DNA of 64,000 nucleotides, from positions 4,464,001 through 4,528,000 of the forward strand of contig NC_015564.1 of NCBI RefSeq assembly GCF_000214175.1, in the 5' to 3' direction. The DNA comes from Hoyosella subflava DQS3-9A1. Lineage in GTDB: Bacteria; Actinomycetota; Actinomycetes; Mycobacteriales; Mycobacteriaceae. This document shows positions 52,607-62,674 of this stretch, one piece after another (within the stretch, counting starts at the first letter, position 1; every line of letters starts with the position of its first letter). A program made the position numbers and the translations under genes. The notes beneath the pieces are model-generated. The model ran no database searches and was not told the origin of the DNA. It was given only the letters and a program-made list of their open reading frames with translations.

Positions 52607-53837
52607 TCGCCGTGGTCCGGCGAAGAGAACGGGGCCGGCACAGCACGAGTGCCAGCGCGGGCGCAACTGCCATTGCCGCCAGCGCGAACCGCGCGGTCGT
52701 CAAATCAGCGATCAGGCCGGTAAGCAGCGATCCCACTGGCCGGGGCCCTGTGAAAGCCACGAGCCACAGGGCCATAATTCGCCCGCGCAGTTCAACAGGA
52801 ATCCGCAGCTGTATACCAGTTCCTATCGCCGTCACTGCGAGGCTGAATCCAATTCCGATCACGCCAAATCCAGCGAGAACAATCGGGGTGGTTGCGGTTG
52901 CCGCCGCAAAGACCGCGCCACACACCATTACGGCGAGCCCCGTCGCGACAAAGACCTCCGTGACTATCCGACGCGCGAAGATCGCAAGAAGGCCGACACC
53001 GGCGAGCGCTCCGATTCCGAACGACATGGTGAGCGCACCGACGAGTTCGGGTCCGCCGCCGAGTTCTGCAGCGAGGGCTGGGGCGAGCGTAATCGTAGGC
53101 TCTGATGCGAATCCGACGGCAGCGATCGCGATGAGGAGAAAGAGCAACGGACGGTCTGTCCACACGTGCCGGAGCCCAGCTCGCACGCTGTAGTCGACGT
53201 CTTCGCTCGGCGCCGCTTTTCGCGGGATCTTTACTAGCATGACCGCAGCGATGCAAAGAAGATGGCCTAGGGCGGCACACGCGAATCCGGCGACAGACCC
53301 GGAAACGGTGACGATGAATGCGCCCAGCGCCGGGCCTGCGAGCCTTGCTGCCGTCATCGGAGCGGTATTCAGCGTCATCGCGGCCGGAAGTTCTTCCCTC
53401 GTGACAAGCGCTGGTGTCGCAGCCTGCATGGCGGGGCCGCCGATCACGAACCCGATCCCAACGATAAGGGAGCAGAGGAGGATGCCCCACGCCGCGGCCC
53501 AGCCGACCGGTGTACCAATGGCGTAGAAGAGAGCTGCTCCGCCTGCGCCCGTCGCGCACACCACACGGCCGAGAAGAATTTGACGCTTCACATCACCGTG
53601 GTCAGCCCACTTCCCGCTCAGCGGGGTGAACAGTTGCGGCCCGAACTGCACAGCGGTGACGAGGCCAACCGCGAGTGCCGAGCCGGTGGCGCTATAGATG
53701 GCGATCGCGGCGACCACACCGTGGACCCACACTGCTGCGGTGGAGAAGAAGCGCCCCCACGTGAATAGGCCGAAGTTCCGGTCGACGAGAAGGCGAGCCA
53801 CGGACCGTGGCGGCGCAGCGATTTCAGCGTGCGCCAT
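52587..53837 (-). CDS. MFS exporter
   Basis: 416 residues, twelve helices. The loop 2-3 region GKWADHGDVKRQILLGR and the start RNFGLFTWGRFFSTAAVWVHGV fit the enterobactin-exporter (EntS)/MFS_3-type family. ATG 53837 overlaps the MarR stop by 14 nt, so the MarR-MFS pair is a repressor-drug-pump unit. Substrate is unknown. Confidence 0.87.
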   Translation of the reverse strand: MAHAEIAAPPRSVARLLVDRNFGLFTWGRFFSTAAVWVHGVVAAIAIYSATGSALAVGLVTAVQFGPQLFTPLSGKWADHGDVKRQILLGRVVCATGAGGAALFYAIGTPVGWAAAWGILLCSLIVGIGFVIGGPAMQAATPALVTREELPAAMTLNTAPMTAARLAGPALGAFIVTVSGSVAGFACAALGHLLCIAAVMLVKIPRKAAPSEDVDYSVRAGLRHVWTDRPLLFLLIAIAAVGFASEPTITLAPALAAELGGGPELVGALTMSFGIGALAGVGLLAIFARRIVTEVFVATGLAVMVCGAVFAAATATTPIVLAGFGVIGIGFSLAVTAIGTGIQLRIPVELRGRIMALWLVAFTGPRPVGSLLTGLIADLTTARFALAAMAVAPALALVLCRPRSLRRTTANEVPEQ

Positions 53838-54306
53838 ACGTCGCCTCTATCTGGTCATAACCGTCGGCTAATCGGCTGAGCAGAGCACTCAAGGTGCGGC
53901 GCTCATCGTCAGACCACGCGTCCGTGATCTCGGCCAGCAATGCGGCACGGTTCTCGGTGGCCTTGTTCAGCGCTGTGACGCCTTTCGCTGTCAGACGCAG
54001 CCGGGTGCGCCGCTGATCGTCAGGGCACGAAGTCTTGGTCAGAAGTCCTCGAGCTATCACGGCGTTCACCGCTCGGCTTGCTGTCGACTGCTCGACTTCT
54101 AGTTCGGACGCCACGACTCCAATGGACGGACTTTCGCCTCGCGCTTCGTGACGTTCAACTGAGCGCAGAACCCGCAGGTCCCCAACCCCGGGGATCTCCG
54201 GGACGCCTTCGAGCACGCGGCTGCGAAAACCAGGCCGGCGCAACGCGCGGAAGAGGCGGAGCACCTGCTCGTCGAGGAACGTCAAGTCGACTGTCGTCGT
54301 GGCCAT
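53824..54306 (-). CDS. MarR-family regulator
   Basis: 160 residues from ATG 54306 (ATG 54318 also in frame). Winged HTH: SIGVVASELEVEQSTASRAVNAVIARGLLTKTSCPDDQRRTRLRLTAKG, here read in parts; the DQRR wing is clear. It controls the MFS pump that follows. A perfect palindrome at 54309-54333 covers the region just before the start, which may be leaderless. Confidence 0.87.
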   Translation of the reverse strand: MATTTVDLTFLDEQVLRLFRALRRPGFRSRVLEGVPEIPGVGDLRVLRSVERHEARGESPSIGVVASELEVEQSTASRAVNAVIARGLLTKTSCPDDQRRTRLRLTAKGVTALNKATENRAALLAEITDAWSDDERRTLSALLSRLADGYDQIEATYGAR

Positions 54307-54308
54307 AT

Positions 54309-54333
54309 TTATATGCATAGCACATGCATATAA
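54309..54333 (-). promoter_or_regulatory. MarR operator palindrome
   Basis: TTATATGCAT (54309-54318), 5-nt spacer, ATGCATATAA (54324-54333): perfect 10-bp arms right before the MarR start. Likely autorepression site. Confidence 0.68.
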
Positions 54334-54554
54334 CTTGGGAGAAGACTAGAACTAGCTCAGAACCCGGGGAACGGCGTGACTCCTGCCACACCGGAGTCGC
54401 TCTGAATCGTTCCCTACTCGCAGGTTTCGGCCTGGCTAATTTTTGGGCCTGCGTTTTGTGACCCAGCTGATACCTGTTTCGAGAAATTCACCGGTACCTT
54501 TCATTTCCAACACTCTCCGTTCAAAGTCGAGCACAGAGAAAGCCAGAGAAGGAA

Positions 54555-54848
54555 ATGCCTGAATCGGTTGCCTACGTCGCCACAGACCGCGCTGAGCGCT
54601 ACCTGAAGCAGCTCGCCAGCCACTTCGGGCACAAAGTCCCCGTCGTCCGCGAAGGGCCGCACGCGGAATTCAGTTTCGACATGGGCTACGGTGTGGCCGA
54701 CGCCAGCCGGGGCTACTTGGTTCTCACCGCCCAAGCGCGCTCAGCCAATGACCTCGTGAGCGTCCAAGACATCCTCGCTCGCCACCTCGCCGAATTTGGT
54801 GAACGCGACGGTTTGACGGTCTCCTGGTCACCCGCCATCGCGGCCTGA
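54555..54848 (+). CDS. DUF2218 family protein (97 aa)
   Basis: ATG 54555 with GAGAAGGA upstream. Sequence YVATDRAERYLKQLASHFGHKVPV, then EFSFDMGYGVADASRGYLVLTAQA, fits DUF2218, small soluble proteins often found with metal or siderophore genes. Role unknown. The last 21 nt overlap the end of the cation transporter gene on the other strand. Confidence 0.85.
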   Translation: MPESVAYVATDRAERYLKQLASHFGHKVPVVREGPHAEFSFDMGYGVADASRGYLVLTAQARSANDLVSVQDILARHLAEFGERDGLTVSWSPAIAA

Positions 54849-55841
54849 TCGTCCACTGGATCCGCGGACGCGTCCGTGCGCCGGGTAAGCATGTACGACT
54901 GCGGCACTCACACGGGGCAGCGCCTCTTTAATCCGGCGTTCGGCGCGGTGCGCGATCTCGTGGGCCTCCGCAAGTGTGCACTCGGGGGCAATATCCACTT
55001 CGGTTTCCGCGTGCATTTCGTGCCCGATCCAGCGGATACGAAGGGAGCGCACCTCTGAAGTATCGGGCGCAGCACGCAGCGCATCCAGGGCGGTGTCGTA
55101 GATCGAGGGGTCGATACCGTCCAGGAGCCGGCGCAACACTTCCCGCCCTGATGCGAAGAGAATTGCGACGATCGCGGCCGTGATCAGGAGTCCAACAATA
55201 GGATCAGCGAGGTCGTAACCTAACGCTGCACCGGCCGCACCGGCGACGACCGCCAGCGACGTGAACCCATCCGTGCGCGCGTGATAACCGTCGGCAACCA
55301 GCGCTGCGGACCCAATCCTACGGCCCACGCGAATCCGGTACATGGCGACCAGTTCATTCCCTATAAAGCCAATAACACCGGCGGCGGCGACCCACGGGAT
55401 GTGTGAAATTGCCACTGGATTTATCAACCGGCGAATTGACTCAAATCCCGCGATCAGCGCGGACAGCGCAATCATCGCCACAATGAAAAGTCCGGCCAGG
55501 TCCTCGGCGCGGCCGTAGCCGTAGTTGAACTTCCGGGTGGCTGCCCGCCTGCCCAGCACAAATGCGATCCAAAGCGGCACCGCTGTCATCGCGTCAGCGA
55601 AGTTGTGGACCGTGTCGGCGAAAAGTGCGACAGAACCTGAGATGACAACGATGACTAACTGGAGCAGCGCGGTAGCGCCGAGAGCAACGAGACTGATTTT
55701 GACTGCGCGTATGCCGATCTGGCTGGACGTCAGAGCGTCATCAACCCGGTCCGCATGATCATGGCTATGCGGCACGAAAAACTCGCGCACCGCGTTCCGT
55801 ACTCCGCCATGCCCGTGCCCGTGGCCGTGCTCCGCGGTCAT
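54828..55841 (-). CDS. cation diffusion facilitator (metal efflux)
   Basis: 337 residues, six helices. His-rich N-terminus (MTAEHGHGHGHGG; HSHDHADRVDD), then the transport-site HxxxD pairs in TVHNFADAMTAV and GYHARTDGFTSL. The C-terminal cytoplasmic domain has RIRWIGHEMHAETEVDI. It exports Zn, Co, Ni or a similar metal by proton antiport. It overlaps the ArsR stop by 4 nt (ATGA), so the two form one operon. Confidence 0.92.
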   Translation of the reverse strand: MTAEHGHGHGHGGVRNAVREFFVPHSHDHADRVDDALTSSQIGIRAVKISLVALGATALLQLVIVVISGSVALFADTVHNFADAMTAVPLWIAFVLGRRAATRKFNYGYGRAEDLAGLFIVAMIALSALIAGFESIRRLINPVAISHIPWVAAAGVIGFIGNELVAMYRIRVGRRIGSAALVADGYHARTDGFTSLAVVAGAAGAALGYDLADPIVGLLITAAIVAILFASGREVLRRLLDGIDPSIYDTALDALRAAPDTSEVRSLRIRWIGHEMHAETEVDIAPECTLAEAHEIAHRAERRIKEALPRVSAAVVHAYPAHGRVRGSSGRSGRDGG

Positions 55842-56233
55842 GCCTCCTCCACGCGCTCACTTGGATGAAGGAGGCGAATTTCGCTCTCGGCACGATGGTG
55901 CGGTGGCACACCGGGACCTGCATGCTCGGCGTTGAAGACAGCGTCGGTGACGAGCTGCCGCACGTGCTCGTTTTCGATCCGGTAGAAAACCTGCGTCCCG
56001 TCACGCCGCGTGCGAACGAGCCGCGCCATGCGGAGTTTCGCGAGATGCTGCGACACTGACGGTCCTGGCTTGCCTACTACAGCCGCAATTTCGTTGACGG
56101 ACAGTTCCCGATCTACCAGCGCCCACAGGATCGTGATGCGGGTGGGATCGGCGAGCATACGGAAGATCTCGACGACGAGGTTCACCTCGTCATCCTGCAG
56201 GCGTCGGCGGCATGCCTTCCTATCTGCATTCAT
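55838..56233 (-). CDS. ArsR/SmtB-family metal-responsive repressor
   Basis: 131 residues from ATG 56233. Winged HTH: MLADPTRITILWALVDRELSV, NEIAAVVGKPGPSVSQHLAKLRMARLV, wing RRDGTQVFYRI. The alpha-5 region NEHVRQLVTDAVFNAEHAGPG with His/Asp/Glu recalls Ni/Co/Zn-sensing members, and the tail has HH. It should repress its own operon and the CDF pump. An 8-bp inverted repeat covers the start codon. Confidence 0.9.
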   Translation of the reverse strand: MNADRKACRRRLQDDEVNLVVEIFRMLADPTRITILWALVDRELSVNEIAAVVGKPGPSVSQHLAKLRMARLVRTRRDGTQVFYRIENEHVRQLVTDAVFNAEHAGPGVPPHHRAESEIRLLHPSERVEEA

Positions 56234-56243
56234 ACGCAGATAG
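56220..56243 (-). promoter_or_regulatory. ArsR operator across the start codon
   Basis: CTATCTGC (56220-56227) and GCAGATAG (56236-56243), perfect 8-bp arms with an 8-nt spacer that contains the ATG of the repressor gene. Confidence 0.6.
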
Positions 56244-56403
56244 TAATCACAACTGCCGTAGCTCATCAACCAGGTGGCGACAAGCCTCGCTTAAACCTTC
56301 GACTTCGCCGTTCACATGTCAGCGGCACTGCTCCCCCAGCTGACCGAGAACCTACAGCCAGGCCGACGCTGTCGACGTCGTCCTGCGCGCTACGCCACGG
56401 CGA

Positions 56404-57030
56404 CTAGTCGTCAGCTGCCGCTCGGATCCATTCTTCGAGGTGAGGGGATTCCTTCCCGATCGTCGTACCGTCCCCGTGCCCGGTGTTGACGACAGTCTCA
56501 GGCGGGAGAGCGAACAACCGGTCCCGAATCGAGCCGATGATTGTCGGAAAGTCGGAGTACGACCGTCCTGTCGCGCCAGGCCCGCCAGAGAACAACGTGT
56601 CACCGGTGAAAAGCTGACCGACTTCGGGCACGTACAGGCAGGTCGATCCTGGTGAATGGCCCGGGGTGTGGATCGCTTGGATCTCGGTGCCAGCGATGTC
56701 GATTCGCTGCCCATCCTCAAGTGACCGATACGCAATGCCAGGGTGCGTCATCTCCCATAGGACATCATCTTCGGGATTCATGAGAATCGGCGCATCGAGC
56801 CGCTCCGCCAGTTCCGGCGCAACGGTGACATGATCGTTGTGACCGTGTGTGCAGACAATGGCTTTGACCCTGCGGTTGCCTACAGCTTCGATAATGGGTT
56901 CCGCGGAGTGCGCGGCATCAATGATGACCACTTCGGAGTCATCACCGACCAGCCAAATGTTGTTGTCGACGTCCCACGTCCCACCGTCGAGGCTGAACGT
57001 CCCTGAGGTGACGACCCTATCCATTCTCAC
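56404..57030 (-). CDS. metallo-beta-lactamase-fold hydrolase linked to mscR
   Basis: 208 residues from GTG 57030 (GTGA overlap with mscR; ATG 57024 possible). Zn ligands: [13 protein letters not shown] (HxHxDH), [17 protein letters not shown] and NTGHGDGT. The same pair (mscR then MBL) occurs in M. tuberculosis (Rv2259-Rv2260). A thioesterase that hydrolyses S-formylmycothiol is a sensible guess. Glyoxalase II-like size. Confidence 0.9.
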   Translation of the reverse strand: MRMDRVVTSGTFSLDGGTWDVDNNIWLVGDDSEVVIIDAAHSAEPIIEAVGNRRVKAIVCTHGHNDHVTVAPELAERLDAPILMNPEDDVLWEMTHPGIAYRSLEDGQRIDIAGTEIQAIHTPGHSPGSTCLYVPEVGQLFTGDTLFSGGPGATGRSYSDFPTIIGSIRDRLFALPPETVVNTGHGDGTTIGKESPHLEEWIRAAADD

Positions 57031-58112
57031 CAAACCACCACCGATCTCAGCACCTCACCGCGGTGCATCGTTTCGAATGCGTGTTCCACACCGTCGAGTG
57101 AAATGCGCTCACTGACAAACTTTTCCAGCGGCAATCGGCCTTGCTGGAAGAGGTCGACCATTGTGGGGAAGTCCCGTTCCGGCAGACAGTCGCCATACCA
57201 CGAAGACTTCAGCGCGCCACCATGCGAGAAGAAGTCAAGCAACGGCATCTCCAGCCGCATGTCAGGTGTAGGCACACCAACCAGCACAACTGTCCCAGCG
57301 AGATCTCGAGCGTAGAAGGCCTGTTTCCACGTTTCTGGCCTGCCCACAGCATCCACGACGACGTTCGCTCCGTCACCGTTCGTGAGTTTCTTCACCGCCT
57401 CGACGGCATCCGTGCTGGTGGCGTCAATCGTGTGGGTTGCTCCAAGTGCTCGCGCCCACTCGAGCTTCCGCGGGTCACGGTCGATCGCGATTATTCGTCG
57501 CGCGCCGACCAGGCGAGCTCCCATTACCGCTGCGGCTCCGACACCGCCGCAACCGATCACGGCGATAGAGTCGTCACGGGTGACCCCGCCCGTGTTCACG
57601 GCGGCACCAAATCCAGCCATCACTCCGCAACCCAGAAGGCCCACCACTGCCGGGTCCGCGGAGGAGTCGACTTTGGTGCATTGCCCCGCGTGGACGAGAG
57701 TTTTGTCAGCGAACGCACCGATGCCGAGGGCGGGGCTCAGCACGGTTCCGTCCGTAAGTGTCATTTTCTGGGATGCGTTGAACGTGCTGAAGCAGAGGTG
57801 CGGGCGGCCGCGTTTACACGCCCTGCACTGCCCACAAACGGCTCTCCAGTTGAGGACGACGAAGTCGCCTGGCTCGACGGATGTCACGCCGGGTCCGACA
57901 GCCTCAACTGTTCCGGCCGCCTCGTGCCCGAGCAGGAAGGGGAAGTCATCGCTGATCCCGCCGTCGCGGTACGTCAGATCGGTATGGCAGACACCGCACG
58001 CTGCGACGGTGATGACGGCTTCACCCGGACCCGGATCTGGAACAACTATGTCGACAAGTTCGACGGGAGCCCCTTTCGACCTGGCGACGACTCCACGGAC
58101 CTGCTGCGGCAT
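57027..58112 (-). CDS. mscR: S-(hydroxymethyl)mycothiol dehydrogenase (mycothiol-dependent formaldehyde dehydrogenase)
   Basis: 361 residues. Zn-alcohol dehydrogenase class III-like: catalytic [14 protein letters not shown] and [12 protein letters not shown], structural Zn loop [18 protein letters not shown] site [18 protein letters not shown]. It oxidises the adduct of formaldehyde with mycothiol to S-formylmycothiol. Mycothiol marks the organism as an actinomycete. In this window it may take the aldehyde made by alcohol dehydrogenases. Confidence 0.93.
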   Translation of the reverse strand: MPQQVRGVVARSKGAPVELVDIVVPDPGPGEAVITVAACGVCHTDLTYRDGGISDDFPFLLGHEAAGTVEAVGPGVTSVEPGDFVVLNWRAVCGQCRACKRGRPHLCFSTFNASQKMTLTDGTVLSPALGIGAFADKTLVHAGQCTKVDSSADPAVVGLLGCGVMAGFGAAVNTGGVTRDDSIAVIGCGGVGAAAVMGARLVGARRIIAIDRDPRKLEWARALGATHTIDATSTDAVEAVKKLTNGDGANVVVDAVGRPETWKQAFYARDLAGTVVLVGVPTPDMRLEMPLLDFFSHGGALKSSWYGDCLPERDFPTMVDLFQQGRLPLEKFVSERISLDGVEHAFETMHRGEVLRSVVVW

Positions 58113-58222
58113 CGGATCAGCTCCTTAGGTGCTCATATTCAAATAGTTTGATATGACGATCAGTTCCGAAGGTAGTCGCATCCGTGGGCACTCGGCTAGC
58201 GGTTGTACCAGTTATCTGGAAA

Positions 58223-59074
58223 TCAGCCCCCAAGGACCTCAGCCACTGGTGTTGACGGGCGCCCGAGCAACCGCTGGAGATCGCCACTGGTGGTATCGAG
58301 GGCACCGACAGCGATGCCAGCGTCCGAGTTCGCAAGGACCTTCGCAAAGGGCGCCGGAACGCCCGCTTCCTCGAGAACTCTCGAGTATTCCTCTTCCGCG
58401 AGGTTCTTGTATGCGACTGGCGCACCAACGATGCCGGACAGCACCTCGGCCAACTCTGGATAGGTCAGACGCTCGTCACCACCAAGTTCGTAGATCTTGC
58501 CGGCCTGAGTCTCGTCGGAGGTAAGGATCGCAGCGGCCGCTTCGGCGTAGTCTTTTCGGGCTGCAGCGGCGACGGACCCGGTTCCGGCGGCACCGAACAG
58601 CGCACCGGTTGCCTTGGCGGTTCCGATTGCGGACACGTAGTTCTCCCAATACCAGCCATTGCGTAGCAGCACATACTGCACGCCTGATTCGCCGAGCAGG
58701 TCTTCGGTAGCTTTGTGCTCCTCAGCGAGCGCCAGCGGACTCGTCTGCGCAGCGAGGATCGATGTATAAGCGACGAATGTGACGCCAGCCGCATTGGCGG
58801 CGTTGATGATGTTCGCGTGCTGGGCTACTCGCTGACCGACCTCACTTCCGGAAATCAGCAGCAACTTGCCGACCCCACTAAGCGCGGTGGTGAGCGCCTG
58901 AGAATCGCTGTAATCGGCGACGCGAACCTGTACGCCAGCCTCACTGAGGTCAGCGGCTCTGGCGGCGTCGCGAACGATCGCGACGATGTCCCCAGCGGCG
59001 ACTCCGCGCTCCTGCAGTGCGTCGATGGCGAGCCGGCCAAGGTGACCGGCAGCTCCGGTAACGGCAATAGTCAT
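58223..59074 (-). CDS. NmrA/QorB-like NAD(P)H-binding oxidoreductase
   Basis: 283 residues. Rossmann start MTIAVTGAAGHLGRLAIDAL, then YVLLRNGWYWENY and IYELGGDERLTYPELAEVL. It fits the NAD(P)H:quinone oxidoreductase type 2 (QorB/YtfG) group. It is divergent from an HxlR-type regulator, the same pairing as ytfG-ytfH or QorR-Qor2. Probable quinone or redox stress enzyme. Confidence 0.87.
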   Translation of the reverse strand: MTIAVTGAAGHLGRLAIDALQERGVAAGDIVAIVRDAARAADLSEAGVQVRVADYSDSQALTTALSGVGKLLLISGSEVGQRVAQHANIINAANAAGVTFVAYTSILAAQTSPLALAEEHKATEDLLGESGVQYVLLRNGWYWENYVSAIGTAKATGALFGAAGTGSVAAAARKDYAEAAAAILTSDETQAGKIYELGGDERLTYPELAEVLSGIVGAPVAYKNLAEEEYSRVLEEAGVPAPFAKVLANSDAGIAVGALDTTSGDLQRLLGRPSTPVAEVLGG

Positions 59075-59146
59075 GAGAATCCTTTCTATGTGGGTGACTC
59101 AGCGGAACGCCAAGTCGTTGTTCGAGCAACTTCCTTCACAATTTGA

Positions 59147-59167
59147 GCACTTACTTGTCGTAAGTGC
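59147..59167. promoter_or_regulatory. HxlR/QorR-type operator
   Basis: GCACTTAC (59147-59154), 5-nt spacer, GTAAGTGC (59160-59167): perfect 8-bp arms between the divergent oxidoreductase and its regulator. It is 50 nt from the regulator start. Confidence 0.65.
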
Positions 59168-59216
59168 AACCCACAATGTTAGTGCTAGGGTTTTACTAGC
59201 CGAGTATCCTTAACTC

Positions 59217-59591
59217 ATGAGCACCGGCCCCTCCCCTTTGGGAGACGTCTTCGCCCGCGAATGCGCGTCCCGTCCTGTGCTGCAGAACATCACGGGAAGG
59301 TGGGGCGTGCTGGTCCTGGCGGCGCTGGCCGACGGCACCTGCAGGTTCTCGGAACTGCGCCGACATATCGACGGTGTCAGTGAGCGAATGCTCTCCCAGA
59401 CCTTGCAGAACCTAGAGCGCGACGGGCTCGTGCGCCGCAATGTCCTGACCACAATCCCCCCGCATGTGGAGTACTCACTCACCGGCCTCGGAAGCCGCAT
59501 CACAGAACCATTGCTTGCGCTCATCACGCTCGTTGAAGAGTCGGTCCCGGAAATCGTCGCGGCGCAGACTCGGCACGACCGCGCAGGTTGA
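59217..59591 (+). CDS. HxlR-family regulator, QorR-like
   Basis: 124 residues. Winged HTH: RWGVLVLAALADGTCRFSEL, RRHIDGVSERMLSQTLQNLERDGLV. A single Cys near the N-terminus (FARECASRPVL, Cys16) is in the place of the redox-active Cys of C. glutamicum QorR, and another is at Cys41 (GTCRFSEL). Oxidation by quinones or diamide would release the operator. It is divergent from the QorB-like gene. Confidence 0.9.
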   Translation: MSTGPSPLGDVFARECASRPVLQNITGRWGVLVLAALADGTCRFSELRRHIDGVSERMLSQTLQNLERDGLVRRNVLTTIPPHVEYSLTGLGSRITEPLLALITLVEESVPEIVAAQTRHDRAG

Positions 59592-59654
59592 CCGCATACG
59601 TGGAGGCACACCTGGCCGTCGCTGCCTGACGCTCCCCACGTTCACCACAGAAAC

Positions 59655-59692
59655 GTGTCAGCCACAACGTCCATGGCCGTTGTGGCTGACAC
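59655..59692. terminator. strong bidirectional hairpin terminator
   Basis: 15-bp perfect arms, GTGTCAGCCACAACG (59655-59669) and CGTTGTGGCTGACAC (59678-59692), 8-nt loop. It lies between the HxlR gene and the convergent ABC operon end. Confidence 0.82.
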
Positions 59693-59718
59693 AAAAGGGT
59701 AGTGAACTCAGTCGGACC

Positions 59719-60801
<1,083 letters not shown>

Positions 60802-60830
60802 GATGAGGTCCTTAATGAGAAATCAGAGGT

Positions 60831-61712
60831 TTACTTGATGGCGCCGAAGGACAGGCCGCGAACGAGCTTGTTCTGGGCGATCCAGCCAGCGAGGATGACG
60901 GGCAGTGCGGCCATGGTCGCGGCTGCGGAAAGCTGCGCCCAGTAGAGGCCTTCTCCCGTGATGAAGCCGACCATGAAGACCGGGATAGTTTGTGCCTGAA
61001 CGGCCGTCAAGTTCACGGCGAAGAAGAACTCATTCCACGAGAAGATCGTGCAAATCAATGCCGTCGCCGCGATCCCTGGCGAAACGAGTGGAAGAATGAC
61101 TTCCCGGACCGAGGTCCACAAGCTCGCACCGTCCATACTGGCGGCCTCGAGAAGTTCACCCGGAACCTCAAGGAAGAAGGACCGCATCATCCACACCGCG
61201 ATCGGCAGATTCATCGCCGTGTACAAGATGACCAGCGCCCAGATGTTGTCCAGCAGTCCGATATTGCTAACAATCACATAGAGCGGAATGATCGCGGCGA
61301 CGATCGGAAGCATCTTCGTGCTGATGAAGAAGAACAACGCGTCCTTCGTCCGCTTCACCGGCCGGAGTGACAGCGCGAATGCTGCTGGCACACCGAGCAA
61401 CAGCACGAGGATCGTGGACACCACGGTAGCGAAAGCAGAGTTCATGAGGCTGATTCCGACGCCTGTTTCGAATACTCCGCGGAACTGATCAAGCGTTGGC
61501 GTGAAGAACAGTTTCGGCGGGTCCGAGTAAGCGTCAGCTTCCTGCTTGAACGCCGTCAGCACCATCCAGAAGACCGGAAAGAAGAAGCCGAGCGCTGCGA
61601 TCCATGCCAGCACACCCCAGATGCTGGGCTTGCGACTCTTCTTGACGTGTCGGCGCCCATTCTGGGCCGGGGCAGCGGATGCCTTATTGGTCGTGGTCGC
61701 GGTGCTCATCAC
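60831..61712 (-). CDS. carbohydrate ABC permease (MalG/SmoG type)
   Basis: 293 residues from ATG 61712 (ATGA overlap). Six helices and the EAA loop EAASMDGASLWTSVREVILPLVSPGI. The start has a Thr/Lys/Arg-rich cytoplasmic tail (about 30 residues). It works with the preceding permease. Confidence 0.93.
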   Translation of the reverse strand: MMSTATTTNKASAAPAQNGRRHVKKSRKPSIWGVLAWIAALGFFFPVFWMVLTAFKQEADAYSDPPKLFFTPTLDQFRGVFETGVGISLMNSAFATVVSTILVLLLGVPAAFALSLRPVKRTKDALFFFISTKMLPIVAAIIPLYVIVSNIGLLDNIWALVILYTAMNLPIAVWMMRSFFLEVPGELLEAASMDGASLWTSVREVILPLVSPGIAATALICTIFSWNEFFFAVNLTAVQAQTIPVFMVGFITGEGLYWAQLSAAATMAALPVILAGWIAQNKLVRGLSFGAIK

Positions 61713-62674
61713 GCCGCCTCCTCATTGCCGGTGAAAGATTTAAAGATCAGCCGCAGCGCAAGGGTCGCGACGATGATGGTCGCGACGACCGTGACGACGC
61801 CCATCGCAGCGGCCTGCCCGATGTCGAAACCAAGGAAAGCGCGCTGATAGATGTAGAAGGGCAGGTTGGAACTTGCGGTGCCCGGCCCGCCCTGGGTCAT
61901 CATGTAGATCGAGTCGAAGGTGTTGACCAGATAAATAGCTCCGAGGACCGCACCCAGTTCGATGAATCGGCGCAGATGCGGCAGCGTCAGTTCTCGGAAG
62001 AGGGCGAATGACCCCGCTCCGTCGACACGTCCGGCTTCGAGGATGTCGCGCGGCATCGACTGGAGACCAGCGAGGATCAGCAACATCATAAAGGGTGTCC
62101 ACTGCCAGACCAGGTTTGCCATGACGGCGGCGAGGGGAAATCGGCTGACCCAGTCGATCTGCTCAACACCGAATGGTGAGAGCACAAAGTTGACTATGCC
62201 GAAAACCGGGTCGAGCATCGCCGTCTTCCACATCAGCGCCCCGGCCACCGGAGTAACGAGGAACGGTGTGATCAGCAGGGTACGCACGATGCCGCGGCCC
62301 AGAAATGCCCGATCAAGTAGCAGCGCCAGCAGCAGGCCGAGCACCACAGCTATCAGAACGGTTCCCACGATCAGCAGCACCGTGTTGAATGCTGCTTCCC
62401 GGAACTGTGTGTCCCGGAAGACGTCGACATAGTTCTGGAATCCGACGAACGATCGTGACCCCGGGCGTACCAGGTTCCAGGACTGCGTCGAGTAAAACAC
62501 TGTGAACAGGAACGGGATCTGGGTGACCACGATCATGAAGATCAGCGCGGGTAGCAGCGGCCCTCGCCGCCGCCAGCCTTCTGCTCGGGAAACGCTGTCG
62601 TTCTTGGCTTTCCGGACAGCGCGGATCCGTTCCTCGCTGGCTGTCGCTGCGGTTTTCTCCGCGACAGATGTCAT
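61709..62674 (-). CDS. carbohydrate ABC permease (MalF/SmoF type)
   Basis: 321 residues from ATG 62674 (ATGA overlap with the binding protein). Six helices and the EAA loop EAGRVDGAGSFALFRELTLPHLRRFI. Paired with the second permease for import of a polyol or sugar. Confidence 0.93.
   Translation of the reverse strand: MTSVAEKTAATASEERIRAVRKAKNDSVSRAEGWRRRGPLLPALIFMIVVTQIPFLFTVFYSTQSWNLVRPGSRSFVGFQNYVDVFRDTQFREAAFNTVLLIVGTVLIAVVLGLLLALLLDRAFLGRGIVRTLLITPFLVTPVAGALMWKTAMLDPVFGIVNFVLSPFGVEQIDWVSRFPLAAVMANLVWQWTPFMMLLILAGLQSMPRDILEAGRVDGAGSFALFRELTLPHLRRFIELGAVLGAIYLVNTFDSIYMMTQGGPGTASSNLPFYIYQRAFLGFDIGQAAAMGVVTVVATIIVATLALRLIFKSFTGNEEAA

Noticed and set aside
57141-58151. Long open frame (336 codons) on the plus strand opposite mscR, and another of 248 codons at 57382-58128
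   Set aside because: Antisense to a gene with all class III alcohol dehydrogenase motifs; frames lack ribosome sites and show no family pattern. GC-rich DNA gives such shadows.
58133-58156. AT-rich partial dyad upstream of mscR (CATATTCAAA / TTTGATATG)
   Set aside because: Imperfect, with an unpaired base, and it may simply be the -10 region; not strong enough to call an operator.
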